This document shows positions 1 through 8,919 of a stretch of 64,000 nt of DNA, one piece after another. The notes under the pieces were generated by a model. The model was not told the origin of the DNA. It was given only the letters and a program-made list of their open reading frames with translations, and made no database searches. Source of the DNA: Mycolicibacter longobardus. Its GTDB lineage: Bacteria; Actinomycetota; Actinomycetes; Mycobacteriales; Mycobacteriaceae. How positions within the stretch are numbered: the stretch's first letter is position 1; every line of letters begins with the position of its first letter. A program made the translations under genes and the position numbers. The stretch spans positions 124,001 to 188,000 of the forward strand of contig NZ_LQPG01000019.1 in the NCBI RefSeq assembly GCF_002102265.1, in the 5' to 3' direction.

Positions 1-100
1 TTAACACACCAGTGAATCGATCGGGGTGTTAGCAAGTCCGGGAAGCGACCTTCTGGTCACCGGCGGCCCCGACCGGTCGAGAACGCAAAGGAGCGCACCC

Positions 101-1387
101 ATGTCGACCGTTGGCACGCCGAAGAGCCCCGAGCAGATCCAGCACGACTGGGACCACAACCCGCGCTGGAAGGGCGTCACCCGCACCTACACCGCGGAGG
201 ACGTCGTCGCACTGCAGGGTCACGTCGTCGAGGAGCACACCCTGGCCCGCCGCGGCGCCGAGGTGCTCTGGGAGCAGCTGCACGACCTGGACTACATCAA
301 CGCCCTCGGCGCGCTGACCGGCAACATGGCCGTCCAGCAGGTCCGGGCCGGGCTGAAGGCCATCTACCTGTCCGGGTGGCAGGTCGCCGGTGACGCGAAC
401 CTGTCCGGGCACACCTACCCCGACCAGAGCCTGTACCCGGCCAACTCGGTGCCGCAGGTGGTGCGCCGGATCAACAACGCGCTGCTGCGTGCCGACGAGA
501 TCGCCAAGGTCGAGGGCGACACCTCGGTGGCCAACTGGCTGGCTCCGATCGTGGCCGACGGCGAGGCCGGTTTCGGTGGCGCGCTCAACGTCTACGAGCT
601 GCAGAAGGCCATGATCGCGGCCGGCGTCGCCGGCTCGCACTGGGAGGACCAGCTGGCCTCGGAGAAGAAGTGTGGACACCTGGGCGGCAAGGTGCTGATC
701 CCCACCCAGCAGCACATCCGCACCCTGACCTCGGCCCGTCTGGCCGCTGACGTCGCCGACGTGCCGACCGTGGTGATCGCCCGGACCGACGCCGAGGCCG
801 CCACCCTGATCACCTCCGACGTCGACGAGCGCGACCAGCCGTTCATCACCGGTGACCGGACCGCGGAGGGCTTCTACCGGGTGCGCAACGGCCTGGAGCC
901 GTGCATCGCCCGGGCCAAGGCCTACGCCCCGTACGCCGACCTGATCTGGATGGAGACCGGCACCCCGGACCTGGAGCTGGCCCGCAAGTTCGCCGAGGGC
1001 GTCAAGGCCGAGTTCCCGGACCAGATGCTGGCCTACAACTGCTCGCCGTCGTTCAACTGGAAGCAGCACCTCGACGACGCCACGATCGCCAAGTTCCAGA
1101 ACGAGCTGGGCGCGATGGGCTTCAAGTTCCAGTTCATCACGCTGGCCGGCTTCCACGCCCTGAACTACTCGATGTTCGACCTGGCCCACGGCTACGCCCG
1201 CAAGCAGATGAGCGCCTACGTCGAGCTGCAGGAGCGCGAGTTCGCCGCCGAGGAGCGCGGCTACACCGCCACCAAGCACCAGCGTGAGGTCGGTGCCGGC
1301 TACTTCGACCGGATCGCCACCACCGTCGACCCGACGTCGTCGACGACGGCGCTGGCCGGCTCCACCGAAGAGGGCCAGTTCCACTGA
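101..1387 (+). CDS. aceA: Isocitrate lyase (glyoxylate shunt)
   Basis: Cleaves isocitrate to glyoxylate and succinate in the cytosol, the first step of the glyoxylate bypass used during growth on fatty acids or acetate. The 428-aa product has the usual length of mycobacterial Icl1. The signature KKCGHLGGK carries the catalytic Cys at residue 191, the same number as in M. tuberculosis Icl1. The N-terminal SPEQIQHDW motif and the C-terminal STEEGQFH end are also typical. The ATG at 101 is chosen because AAAGGAG lies at 87-93, 7 nt upstream; an in-frame GTG further upstream has no such site. The next gene, fadB2, is a natural partner in fatty-acid use. Upstream, TAACAC (2-7) and GTGTTA (26-31) form an inverted repeat that could bind a regulator (inference). 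Confidence 0.97.
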   Translation: MSTVGTPKSPEQIQHDWDHNPRWKGVTRTYTAEDVVALQGHVVEEHTLARRGAEVLWEQLHDLDYINALGALTGNMAVQQVRAGLKAIYLSGWQVAGDANLSGHTYPDQSLYPANSVPQVVRRINNALLRADEIAKVEGDTSVANWLAPIVADGEAGFGGALNVYELQKAMIAAGVAGSHWEDQLASEKKCGHLGGKVLIPTQQHIRTLTSARLAADVADVPTVVIARTDAEAATLITSDVDERDQPFITGDRTAEGFYRVRNGLEPCIARAKAYAPYADLIWMETGTPDLELARKFAEGVKAEFPDQMLAYNCSPSFNWKQHLDDATIAKFQNELGAMGFKFQFITLAGFHALNYSMFDLAHGYARKQMSAYVELQEREFAAEERGYTATKHQREVGAGYFDRIATTVDPTSSTTALAGSTEEGQFH

Positions 1388-1449
1388 GTCGAGTGGCGCC
1401 AGCCACGAGGCGAGGTGGAACCGAAGGCGTGAGCCACTAGGCCATTAAC

Positions 1450-1519
1450 TTGCCGCGAGCGTGCGCAGTTGTACGCCCGGACACGGCGTGTTGTGTGCAG
1501 ACACGCACGCTCGCGCAAG
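1450..1519. repeat. Long-stem intergenic palindrome
   Basis: The 12-nt arms CGCGAGCGTGCG (1454-1465) and CGCACGCTCGCG (1504-1515) are perfect reverse complements separated by 38 nt. The pairing extends to CTTG/CAAG outside with one bulged base. The loop holds a smaller stem (ACGCC/GGCGT). It sits in the 246-nt gap between aceA and fadB2, which otherwise holds a small GTGGC/GCCAC hairpin at 1393-1406 and the terminator-like hairpin at 1573-1605. Its layout resembles the palindrome between hemD and hemB in this window. Confidence 0.75.
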
Positions 1520-1572
1520 GAAGACCTTTCCCGCGGTGGAAGTCGGATTGCGGCGCGGGGGAGTTGACAGCG

Positions 1573-1605
1573 CAGGCCCCGCCCAGCCAGCCTGGGCGGG
1601 GCCTG
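1573..1605. terminator. Strong GC hairpin between aceA and fadB2
   Basis: CAGGCCCCGCCCAG (1573-1586) and CTGGGCGGGGCCTG (1592-1605) are perfect 14-bp arms with a 5-nt loop. There is no U-tract, as is common for mycobacterial terminators. It ends 28 nt before the fadB2 start, so it either ends aceA transcripts or attenuates read-through. Confidence 0.65.
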
Positions 1606-1633
1606 TTGCTGGGCGTTGACTGAAAGGGAGACA

Positions 1634-2488
1634 GTGTCGATCCAACGAGTAGGTGTCATCGGAGCCGGGCAGATGGGTGCCGGAATCGCCGAGGTCTCTG
1701 CGCGTGCCGGCGTCGAGGTGAAGGTCTTCGAGACCACCGACGCACTGGTCACCGCCGGACGCAACCGGATCGTCAAGTCGCTGGAGCGCGGGGTGAGTGC
1801 GGGCAAGATCACCGAACGCGAGCGCGACGACGCCGTCGGCAACCTGACCTTCACCACCGACCTGGGCGACCTGGCCGACCGGCAGCTGGTCATCGAGGCC
1901 GTCATCGAAGACGACACCGTGAAGTCGAAGATCTTCGCCGAGCTCGACCGGGTGATCACCGACCCGGACGCCGTGCTGGCCTCGAACACCTCCAGCATCC
2001 CGATCATGAAGATCGCCGCTGCGACCGAGAACCCGCAGCGGGTGCTGGGCCTGCACTTCTTCAACCCGGTTCCGGTGCTGCCGTTGGTCGAGCTGGTCAG
2101 CACCCTGGTCACCGACCCGGCTGCCGCCGACCGCACCGAGGAGTTCGCCAGCGCGGTGCTGGGCAAGCAGGTGGTGCGCTGCTCGGATCGGTCCGGGTTC
2201 GTGGTGAACGCCCTGCTGGTGCCCTACCTGCTGTCGGCGGTTCGCATGCTCGAGTCCGGGTTCGCCACCGTCGAGGACATCGACAAGGCGATCGTCGCCG
2301 GGCTGTCGCACCCGATGGGCCCGCTGCGGCTGTCCGACCTCGTCGGCCTGGACACGCTGAAGCTGATCGCGGACAAGATGTACGAGGAGTTCAAGGAGCC
2401 GCTCTACGCCGCGCCGCCGCTGTTGCTGCGCATGGTCGAAGCCGGCCAGCTCGGCAAGAAGTCGGGCCGGGGCTTCTACAGCTACTGA
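1634..2488 (+). CDS. fadB2: 3-hydroxybutyryl-CoA dehydrogenase
   Basis: NAD(P)-dependent oxidation/reduction of 3-hydroxyacyl-CoA, linked to beta-oxidation. The 284-aa product starts with the Rossmann motif GVIGAGQMGAGIAEV. It has the SNTSS and LGLHFFNPVPVL motifs with the catalytic His, and the C-terminal dimerisation domain with NALLVPYLLSA and HPMGPL. It ends KKSGRGFYSY like M. tuberculosis FadB2 (Rv0468). GTG 1634 is chosen because AAAGGGAG lies just upstream, at 1622-1629; a TTG at 1616 in the same frame has no site. The gene follows aceA as in M. tuberculosis, but the umaA/pcaA methyltransferase genes that come next there are missing here. Confidence 0.95.
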   Translation: MSIQRVGVIGAGQMGAGIAEVSARAGVEVKVFETTDALVTAGRNRIVKSLERGVSAGKITERERDDAVGNLTFTTDLGDLADRQLVIEAVIEDDTVKSKIFAELDRVITDPDAVLASNTSSIPIMKIAAATENPQRVLGLHFFNPVPVLPLVELVSTLVTDPAAADRTEEFASAVLGKQVVRCSDRSGFVVNALLVPYLLSAVRMLESGFATVEDIDKAIVAGLSHPMGPLRLSDLVGLDTLKLIADKMYEEFKEPLYAAPPLLLRMVEAGQLGKKSGRGFYSY

Positions 2489-2500
2489 TCCGATTCCCTG

Positions 2501-2923
2501 CTAGTGAGTCGGGGATACCCCGTAGGCCGCCCAGCAGGGCTTGCCGTCCATGGGTGAGCTTGATGGTGACGGCCCCCTTTGGGTCAACCCCTCCGGCGGT
2601 ACCAGGGTGGGAACCCCGTTCCAGATGACGCAGCGAGCGTCGGTGAGGAGGTCGTTCGGTGGGCGGTCTTCCTGGCCGGCGCGGGCGGCCTGGTCGGCGG
2701 CCTTCTTGGCCTCGCCGATGGCTCGGTTGGCGATTCCGGCGCCGCAGGCCTGCGGGTCCTGCCGTTGGCCCTGGTCGCCGCCGGCGCAGGCCTCCTGCCC
2801 CTGCTCGGCCGGCTGGTCCGGGTCATCGGCGCCCGCCACCGGGGGACAGGGCAGGACTGCTGCTGTGACGATCACTGTCGACAAGACCGCCTTGGCGGCC
2901 AGTCTGTAGCTCTTCGTGACCAT
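2501..2923 (-). CDS. Small secreted Cys-containing protein, unknown function
   Basis: A 140-aa protein convergent with fadB2. It has a clear Sec signal peptide: positive N-terminus (MVTKSYRLAAK), hydrophobic core, and a VAGA-D cleavage region near residue 31. The mature part is rich in Gln, Glu and Ala with a low-complexity stretch. It has Cys in EACAGG, PQACGAG, ARCVIW and KPCWAAYG, so two disulfides are possible outside the membrane. I do not recognise a family. It occupies the place where umaA and pcaA lie in M. tuberculosis. Coding is supported by the signal peptide and GC-rich third positions; the opposite-strand frame lacks any such feature. Confidence 0.7.
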   Translation of the reverse strand: MVTKSYRLAAKAVLSTVIVTAAVLPCPPVAGADDPDQPAEQGQEACAGGDQGQRQDPQACGAGIANRAIGEAKKAADQAARAGQEDRPPNDLLTDARCVIWNGVPTLVPPEGLTQRGPSPSSSPMDGKPCWAAYGVSPTH

Positions 2924-3028
2924 TGCGAGTCACCTGCCTTCGGTCGGAGATCAGGCCCTAGTGGTTCCGAGCAGGCCTTTCCGAGCAGCGTATGAGAGTG
3001 GACAGATCTCCACAACGGTTCGGCAGGC

Positions 3029-3748
3029 TCAGTTGCCGGACTCCGCCCGTCGCCAGGGCAGTATCGGCGACGGGTGCGGGCCGGAGTTGAACTTCTCCAG
3101 CGACCCGCCCACCTCGACGATCCCGCAGAGCGCGTTCCAGCTCAGCATGGTCAGGTAGTCGATCAGGTCATCGGAGCTCATCCGCGGGTCCAGCAGCCAC
3201 GAGTGAGTGGCCAACTGCACCCCGCCGACGATCATGTACGCCCACGGCTCGACCCCGCGGGTGTCCATGCCGACCACGCTCATTCGGCGGCGCAGCATCA
3301 CCGCGAGCATCCGGGCGATGATGCGCTCGGAGTCTGCGATCACCTTGCTCTTGCTGGCCGAGCTGTTGGCCATGACGAACCGGTACGGCTCGGGCTCGTT
3401 GGCCACGGTCTGCACGTATACCCGGATGATCTCGCGGACCAGGTCGAAGCCGTCCAGGTTCGCAGACAGTGCGGCGGCCATGTTGGGAATCAGGGTGGTC
3501 TGCGCGAAGCGCATCATCACCGCGGTGGTCAGGTCGTTCTTGTCGACGAAGTAGCGGTACAGGACCGTCTTGGACACGCCGATCTCGCCGGCGATCTCAT
3601 CCATGCTCACGTACCGGCCGCGCCGCCGGATCGCCTCGATCGTCCCGTCGATCAGATCATTGCGACGATCGACCTTGTGCTGGTGCCAGCGCCGCTTTCG
3701 ACCGTCGGTCTTGGCGGTGCCGGTCCGGAGCTGCTCTGCCACTATCAC
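3029..3748 (-). CDS. TetR family transcriptional regulator (Rv0472c-like)
   Basis: A 239-aa repressor-type protein. The N-terminal helix-turn-helix lies around residues 25-70 (RGRYVSMDEIAGEIGVSKTV then LYRYF), followed by an alpha-helical ligand-binding domain ending LPWRRAESGN. Length and content match M. tuberculosis Rv0472c. The start is GTG 3748, with GGGA a few bases upstream; a second in-frame GTG at 3742 is possible, and the longer open frame upstream lacks family similarity. It is divergent from the DUF445 membrane gene with a 98-nt spacer, so it may control itself and that gene (inference). Ligand unknown. Confidence 0.88.
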   Translation of the reverse strand: MIVAEQLRTGTAKTDGRKRRWHQHKVDRRNDLIDGTIEAIRRRGRYVSMDEIAGEIGVSKTVLYRYFVDKNDLTTAVMMRFAQTTLIPNMAAALSANLDGFDLVREIIRVYVQTVANEPEPYRFVMANSSASKSKVIADSERIIARMLAVMLRRRMSVVGMDTRGVEPWAYMIVGGVQLATHSWLLDPRMSSDDLIDYLTMLSWNALCGIVEVGGSLEKFNSGPHPSPILPWRRAESGN

Positions 3749-3846
3749 GGATTCCCATTCACTAGACGCTTCAGATAATACGGGCTGGTCCAGCAAACTT
3801 TGTGGTCCGGTAACAGTTACCGCGGGTCGAGATAGCGCATGATGGG

Positions 3847-5184
3847 GTGGTGGTGCATCGAGAGAACCGGCCGTCGTGGCCGGGTGCTGCGCGGACCGTG
3901 CAGTCGTTGGCGGAATCGTTCGCAGACGCCGATCCGGTCGCAGATGCCGTGCGGTTGCGTGATCTGCGACGGATGAAAGTGCTCGCGCTGAGCTTCCTGC
4001 TCGGCGCGACCGTCGTCTTCCTGCTGTGCCGGTGGGCACAGGCTGATGGCTCCGCCGCGGTCTGGGTGGGCTACGTGGGCGCCGCCGCGGAGGCCGGCAT
4101 GGTCGGCGCCCTGGCGGATTGGTTCGCGGTCACCGCGCTGTTCAAGCACCCCCTGGGTATTCCGATCCCGCATACCGCGATCATCAAACGCAAGAAGGAC
4201 CAGCTCGGGGAGGGCCTGGGCACCTTCGTGCGGGAGAACTTCCTGTCGCCGCCGGTGATCGAGACCAAGCTGCGCGACGCGCAGATCGCCGGGCGGCTGG
4301 GCAAGTGGATGTCGGAGCAGACGCACGCCGAGCGGGTGGCCGCCGAGGCGGCGACCGTGCTGCGGGTGCTCGTCGAACTGTTGCGAGACGAAGAGATCTC
4401 CTACGTCATCGACCGGATGATCGTGCGTCGCATCGCTGAACCCCAATGGGGGCCGCCGGTCGGCCGAATGCTGGGCACCCTGCTCGCCGAGCATCGGCAG
4501 GAGGCGTTGATCCAGTTGCTTGCCGACCGGGCCTTCCAGTGGTCGCTCAATGCCGGCGAAGTCATCCAGCGGGTGGTGGAGCGCGACTCGCCGACCTGGT
4601 CGCCGCGGTTCATCGACCATCTGGTCGGGGACCGGATACACCGCGAGCTGATGGACTTCACCGACAAGGTGCGCCGCAATCCCGACCATGAACTGCGCCG
4701 CAACGCGACTCGCTTCCTGTTCGAGTTCGCCAACGACCTGCAGTACGACGCGGCGACCATCGCGAAAGCAGAGTCGGTCAAGGACCAGGTGATGGCGCGC
4801 GAAGAGGTCGCCAAAGCGGCGGCGACGGCGTGGGCGACGCTCAAGCGGTTCGTGCTCGAAGGCGTCGATGATCCGACGGGAGCCCTGCGCACCCGCATCG
4901 CCGGTGCGGTGGTGCAGATCGGTGAGTCGCTGCGCGACGACGTCGAACTTCGCGACAAGGTGGACAACTGGATCGTGCGGGCTGCGCAGCACCTGGTGGC
5001 CCAGTACGGGGTGGAGATCACGGCGATCATCACCGAGACCATCGAGCGTTGGGACGCTGCGGAGGCGAGCCGGCGAATCGAATTGCATGTCGGGCGAGAC
5101 CTGCAATTCATCCGGATCAACGGCACCGTCGTCGGCTCACTTGCCGGTCTGGCGATCTACACCATAGCTCAACTTATGTTCTGA
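3847..5184 (+). CDS. DUF445 membrane protein (Rv0473-like)
   Basis: A 445-aa protein of the DUF445 (YjiN-like) family. A transmembrane pair lies near residues 45-95 (ALSFLLGATVVFLLCRWA and YVGAAAEAGMVGALADWFAV) with the family motif GALADWFAVTALF. A long, charged, mostly helical cytoplasmic region follows, and a last hydrophobic segment at the C-terminus (GSLAGLAIYTIAQLMF). Molecular function is unknown. Three GTG codons in a row (3847, 3850, 3853) make the exact start uncertain. Its neighbours, a divergent TetR gene and a downstream XRE gene, match Rv0472c-Rv0474. Confidence 0.9.
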   Translation: MVVHRENRPSWPGAARTVQSLAESFADADPVADAVRLRDLRRMKVLALSFLLGATVVFLLCRWAQADGSAAVWVGYVGAAAEAGMVGALADWFAVTALFKHPLGIPIPHTAIIKRKKDQLGEGLGTFVRENFLSPPVIETKLRDAQIAGRLGKWMSEQTHAERVAAEAATVLRVLVELLRDEEISYVIDRMIVRRIAEPQWGPPVGRMLGTLLAEHRQEALIQLLADRAFQWSLNAGEVIQRVVERDSPTWSPRFIDHLVGDRIHRELMDFTDKVRRNPDHELRRNATRFLFEFANDLQYDAATIAKAESVKDQVMAREEVAKAAATAWATLKRFVLEGVDDPTGALRTRIAGAVVQIGESLRDDVELRDKVDNWIVRAAQHLVAQYGVEITAIITETIERWDAAEASRRIELHVGRDLQFIRINGTVVGSLAGLAIYTIAQLMF

Positions 5185-5193
5185 CCTGCGCTA

Positions 5194-5230
5194 GCAAGTG
5201 CTTGCAAAAGTTAGCACCGGGGATTATCGT
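5194..5230 (+). promoter_or_regulatory. Promoter and operator of the XRE regulator gene
   Basis: A -35-like TTGCAA (5202-5207) and a -10-like TATCGT (5225-5230) are spaced by 17 nt. The palindrome GCAAGTGCTTGC (5194-5205) overlaps the -35, and TTAGCA (5211-5216) echoes TAGCAA (5192-5197). This would suit autoregulation by the XRE protein 40 nt downstream. No binding data are available; the call rests on the sequence alone. Confidence 0.5.
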
Positions 5231-5271
5231 GGTACGTGTCAGCACGTAGCCGTCCACGGAAGGGGTCACCG

Positions 5272-5664
5272 GTGTCGCAGGATGACAAGCTCGCCGCGGT
5301 GGTGTCCACGGCTGCGGCGGATATCGGAAGCTTCATTCGGTCCCAGCGCGAAGCCGCGCAGGTGTCCATGCGGCAGCTGGCCGACAAGGCCGGCGTCAGC
5401 AACCCGTATCTGAGCCAGATCGAACGCGGGCTGCGCAAGCCGTCCGCCGATGTCCTCAACCAGATCGCCAAGGCCCTGCGGGTCTCCGCCGAGGTGCTCT
5501 ACGTCCGCGCGGGGATTCTGGAGCCGAGCGAGAAGAGCGAGGTCCGCGACGCCGTCATCGCTGATGCGGCGATCACGGAACGCCAAAAGCAGGTTCTGCT
5601 CGACATCTATACCTCCTTCGTCCAGCAGAACGAAGCCGACGGTGAGGAGACGCCAACTGCCTGA
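5272..5664 (+). CDS. XRE family transcriptional regulator (Rv0474-like)
   Basis: A 130-aa DNA-binding protein with a Cro/CI-type helix-turn-helix at about residues 18-72 (SFIRSQREAAQVSMRQLADK then AGVSNPYLSQIERGLRKPS). A short C-terminal helical part contains EITERQKQ-like sequence. It corresponds to Rv0474. GTG 5272 is chosen over the upstream in-frame GTG 5236 because GGAAGGGG lies before it and the N-terminus then matches the family. It stands just upstream of hbhA. Whether it controls hbhA is not shown by the sequence. Confidence 0.92.
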   Translation: MSQDDKLAAVVSTAAADIGSFIRSQREAAQVSMRQLADKAGVSNPYLSQIERGLRKPSADVLNQIAKALRVSAEVLYVRAGILEPSEKSEVRDAVIADAAITERQKQVLLDIYTSFVQQNEADGEETPTA

Positions 5665-5735
5665 TCTTCATACGTCTGCCTGATCCAAGTAATCACGAGT
5701 AACCACGCACGATCCCAACCCGAAAGGAAACCGAC

Positions 5736-6341
5736 ATGGCTGAGAACCCCACCATCGAAGAGCTGAAGGCTCCGCTGCTGGCCGCGCTCGGCGCCGCCGA
5801 CCTGGCCCTGGCGACCGTGACCGACCTGGTAGCCAACCTGCGCGAGCGCGCCGGTGAGGCCCGCGAGGACGCCACCACCCGCGTCGAGGAGAGCCGTGCC
5901 CGGCTGACCAAGCTGCAGGAAGAGCTGCCCGAGCAGTTCGCCGAGTTGCGGGAGCGCTTCACCGCCGACGAGCTGCGCAAGGCCGCCGAGGGCTACGCGG
6001 AGGCCGCCAACGAGCGGTACAACGACCTGGTGGCGCGCGGCGAGGCCGCCTTGGTGCGGCTGCGCAGCCAGTCCGGTCTGGATGACGCCTCCGCACAGGT
6101 CGAGGGCTACGTGGACCAGGCCGTCGAGCTGACCCAGGAGGTGCTGGGCAACGTCGCGTCGCAGACCCGTGAGGTCGGCGAGCGCGCCGCCAAGCTGGTC
6201 GGCATCGAGCTGCCCAAGAAGGACGAGGCCCCGGCGGCCCCGGCCAAGAAGGCCGCCGCCAAGAAGGCTCCGGCCAAGAAGGCCGCCGCCAAGAAGGCTC
6301 CGGCCAAGAAGGCCCCGGCCAAGAAGGTCACCCAGAAGTAA
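5736..6341 (+). CDS. hbhA: Heparin-binding haemagglutinin (HBHA) adhesin
   Basis: A surface-associated adhesin that binds heparan sulfate; in M. tuberculosis it mediates binding to epithelial cells and extrapulmonary spread. The 201-aa product has the [21 protein letters not shown]-terminus and a long coiled-coil middle (about residues 25-150). The Lys/Ala/Pro-rich C-terminal tail is built of KKAAAK and KKAPAK units (residues about 167-201), the heparin-binding part, methylated on Lys in other species. No Sec signal peptide is seen, as in the known protein. ATG 5736 has GAAAGGA upstream. The tail repeats are short and could vary in copy number between strains. Confidence 0.97.
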   Translation: MAENPTIEELKAPLLAALGAADLALATVTDLVANLRERAGEAREDATTRVEESRARLTKLQEELPEQFAELRERFTADELRKAAEGYAEAANERYNDLVARGEAALVRLRSQSGLDDASAQVEGYVDQAVELTQEVLGNVASQTREVGERAAKLVGIELPKKDEAPAAPAKKAAAKKAPAKKAAAKKAPAKKAPAKKVTQK

Positions 6342-6384
6342 ACGCAGTTCGACGCCCGGGACGGTACCCGCCTAGGCTTGCAGC

Positions 6385-6666
6385 GTGATCGCTGCGAACC
6401 TGGTGGGTACCGTCCTTGGCGTTTTGCAGATCGCCGTCTTCGCGACGGCGGTGTATGCCTTCGTCCATGCCGCGATGCAACGCGCCGACGCCTACACCGC
6501 CGCCGACAAGCTGACCAAGCCGGTATGGCTGGTGATCCTCGGGGTGTGCGCGCTGCTGGCCCTGGTGCTGCAGGTCATGGGCATGGCGATCGCGGCCTGC
6601 GCAGCCGGTGTCTACCTGGTGGACGTGCGGCCCCGACTGCTTGAGGTTCAAGGCAAGTCCCGCTAG
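6385..6666 (+). CDS. DUF2516 membrane protein (Rv0476-like)
   Basis: A 93-aa protein with hydrophobic segments at about residues 4-27 ([20 protein letters not shown]) and 51-80 ([20 protein letters not shown] then an Ala-rich stretch), so two or three membrane passes. It ends with a short basic tail. Family DUF2516, function unknown. GTG 6385 is the start supported by length. It lies between hbhA and the DUF2599 gene as Rv0476 does, and the next gene starts 6 nt after its stop, so they are probably co-transcribed. Confidence 0.85.
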   Translation: MIAANLVGTVLGVLQIAVFATAVYAFVHAAMQRADAYTAADKLTKPVWLVILGVCALLALVLQVMGMAIAACAAGVYLVDVRPRLLEVQGKSR

Positions 6667-6671
6667 CGCCC

Positions 6672-7082
6672 ATGCTGCGTCCGATCGCCATTTCGGCCCT
6701 GATGGCCGCAGCGGCCGCGGTGTTGTTCGCGGCGCCGGCCTCGGCCGACACCGAGTTGCCCGGTTACGTCGATCACACCGAGTGGGTCAGCTACGACGGT
6801 AAGACCAGCTTGCGGGTCTACCCGACCCCGTTCGCGCGGGCGGTGGTCATCCGGCTCGATGCCGGCGTGCAGGGGGAACAGGCCTGGCTAGAGGTGCTCG
6901 CCAGCGCGCCGGACGCCGACACCCCCGGCATGCGTGATCAATTCCTCTGCCACTGGAGCTACGCCGAGTTCGCCCGGCCGGGCAAGACCAGTTGGAACCT
7001 GGAGCCGTGGCGGCCCGTCGTCGACGCCGTGACCATGCTCGAATCCGGCTGCAATCCCGGCGCCGCCGAAGAGGCCTTCTGA
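6672..7082 (+). CDS. Secreted DUF2599 protein (Rv0477-like)
   Basis: A 136-aa exported protein with a Sec signal peptide (residues 1-25, cleavage after ASA). The mature domain contains [28 protein letters not shown] and WNLEPWRP and belongs to DUF2599. The two cysteines (in FLCHW and SGCNPG) could form a disulfide. Function unknown. Its TGA overlaps the deoC ATG by one base (TGATG), which suggests translational coupling. Confidence 0.88.
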   Translation: MLRPIAISALMAAAAAVLFAAPASADTELPGYVDHTEWVSYDGKTSLRVYPTPFARAVVIRLDAGVQGEQAWLEVLASAPDADTPGMRDQFLCHWSYAEFARPGKTSWNLEPWRPVVDAVTMLESGCNPGAAEEAF

Positions 7083-7777
7083 TGTCGCCGACCTCGGAGC
7101 GCCGGTGGGACCGTGCCCAGGTGGCACGACTGGTCGATCACACCCTGCTCAAACCGGAGGCCACCGCAGACCAGGTGGGCGCTGTTGTCGCCGAAGCCGC
7201 CGAACTCGGGGCGGCCGCGGTGTGCGTGTCGCCGTCGATGGTGGCTGTCGCCGCCGCGGTCGATAGTGCCCGGGTTCCGGTCGCCGCGGTCGTCGGCTTC
7301 CCGTCCGGCAAGCATCTGCCGGCGGTCAAGGCCCAGGAGGCGGCACTTGCCGTCGCGGACGGGGCGACCGAGATCGACATGGTGATCGACGTCGGCGCGG
7401 CGCTCGCGGGCGACTTCACCGGGGTGGGCGCCGACATCGCCGCCGTGCGCGCTGCGGTGCCCGACGCGGTGCTCAAGGTGATCCTGGAATCGGCTGCACT
7501 GCTCGAGCTCGCCGGCGACGCCGTCCTGATCGCCGCGTGCCGGGCCGCCGAAGATGCCGGTGCTGACTTCGTCAAGACCTCCACCGGATTTCATCCCTCC
7601 GGCGGAGCGTCCGTGCACGCCGTGACTCTGATGGCCGCAACGGTCGGCGGCCGGTTGGGGGTCAAGGCCAGCGGCGGTATCCGTACTGCCGAGGATGCGC
7701 TGGCCATGCTCGAGGCCGGGGCGACCCGGCTGGGGCTGTCCGGCACCCGAGCGGTGCTCGAGGGATTGTCGGCATGA
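7082..7777 (+). CDS. deoC: Deoxyribose-phosphate aldolase
   Basis: Cleaves 2-deoxyribose-5-phosphate to glyceraldehyde-3-phosphate and acetaldehyde in deoxynucleoside breakdown. The 231-aa class I aldolase has [10 protein letters not shown] at the N-terminus, [10 protein letters not shown] in the middle and [10 protein letters not shown] with the Schiff-base Lys at residue 165. The phosphate-binding end is VKASGGIRT with a second Lys at residue 195. The start ATG 7082 overlaps the preceding stop; a longer in-frame start is not needed by the family. Ortholog of Rv0478. Confidence 0.96.
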   Translation: MSPTSERRWDRAQVARLVDHTLLKPEATADQVGAVVAEAAELGAAAVCVSPSMVAVAAAVDSARVPVAAVVGFPSGKHLPAVKAQEAALAVADGATEIDMVIDVGAALAGDFTGVGADIAAVRAAVPDAVLKVILESAALLELAGDAVLIAACRAAEDAGADFVKTSTGFHPSGGASVHAVTLMAATVGGRLGVKASGGIRTAEDALAMLEAGATRLGLSGTRAVLEGLSA

Positions 7778-7790
7778 AACAGGGGTTGTG

Positions 7791-8897
7791 ATGCGGCGTC
7801 GGCGGTTCATGCAGGCCGGGATGGCCGCGATTGGAGGGTTGGCGACTGCGGGATGCGACGGACCGACCCCGACGCAGGCAGGCGCTGATGGTGCGACGTG
7901 GGTGATGCCGGAAGAAGGGGACCCGCACGCGCGGACGTGGATGGCGTTCGGCGCCAGCGAGCGTCTCTGGGGTGCGCAGGTGCTGCCACGGGTGCGGCGG
8001 GATCTGGCGTTGATTGCGACCACGATCGCGCGGTTTGAGCCGGTGTCGATGCTGGTGCGCCCGGAGGAGATGGACCTGGCCCGCGGTCTGATCGGTGCGT
8101 CGAACATAGAGCTCGTCGCCGCACCGGTAGACGATCTGTGGGTGCGCGACACCGGGCCGGTATTCGTCAGGGGGGACAGTGGTTGGGGCGGTGTCGATTT
8201 CAACTTCAACGGCTGGGGCGGCAAGCAGGAACACAGTCGCGACGCCGATATCGCCGAATTCGTGGTCGGCCGGGCCGGGGTGCGGACGGTGCACACCGAC
8301 CTAGTGATCGAGGGCGGAGCGATCGAGGTTGACGGCCAGGGCAGCGCCATCATCACCGAAAGCTGCGTGCTCAACCGCAACCGCAACCCTGGTTGGGCCA
8401 AGCACGACGTAGAGGCCGAACTTGACCGCGTACTCGGGATCAAAAAGGTGATCTGGCTGCCCGGTATCGCCGGGCGTGACATCACCGACGGACATACCGA
8501 TTTCTACGCCCGCTTCGCGGGAGCGGGCGTTGTCGTCGCCGGCCTCGACACCGACCCGGATTCTTACGACTATGACGTCACGCGCCGCCACCTCGACATC
8601 CTGTACTCGGCGACCGACGCCCAGGGCCGACCGTTGCGGGTCGAGGTGATCGAGGGCCCGTCGACGGTCCGGGACGAGTTCGACAGCGACGACTTCGCAG
8701 CCGGTTACATCAACTACTACGTCTGCAACGGCGCGATCATCGCCCCCGAATTCGGCGACACCGGCGCTGACAGTGCCGCCAAAGCCACACTCGAACGCCT
8801 CTTCGCCGGCCGGCAGGTCCTGCAGATCAACATCGATGCGATCGCCGCTGGCGGCGGTGGTATCCACTGCACCACGCAGCAGGAACCCGGCCGCTGA
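7791..8897 (+). CDS. Agmatine deiminase family protein with Tat/lipoprotein-type N-terminus
   Basis: A 368-aa member of the peptidyl-arginine deiminase/agmatine deiminase family (PF04371), which hydrolyses a guanidino group to a ureido group plus ammonia. Core motifs are all present: DDLWVRDTGP, EGGAIEVDG, DGHTDFYARF with the catalytic His, and GGGGIHCTTQQEP with the nucleophilic Cys at residue 360. The N-terminus MRRRRFMQAG followed by a hydrophobic stretch and LATAGC looks like a twin-arginine lipoprotein signal with a lipobox Cys near residue 20. Family members are usually cytosolic, so export is unusual. The gene is not found between deoC and Rv0479c in M. tuberculosis. The true substrate may not be agmatine. 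Confidence 0.87.
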   Translation: MRRRRFMQAGMAAIGGLATAGCDGPTPTQAGADGATWVMPEEGDPHARTWMAFGASERLWGAQVLPRVRRDLALIATTIARFEPVSMLVRPEEMDLARGLIGASNIELVAAPVDDLWVRDTGPVFVRGDSGWGGVDFNFNGWGGKQEHSRDADIAEFVVGRAGVRTVHTDLVIEGGAIEVDGQGSAIITESCVLNRNRNPGWAKHDVEAELDRVLGIKKVIWLPGIAGRDITDGHTDFYARFAGAGVVVAGLDTDPDSYDYDVTRRHLDILYSATDAQGRPLRVEVIEGPSTVRDEFDSDDFAAGYINYYVCNGAIIAPEFGDTGADSAAKATLERLFAGRQVLQINIDAIAAGGGGIHCTTQQEPGR

Positions 8898-8919
8898 CCG
8901 GCCGACGGGAACCGATCAC

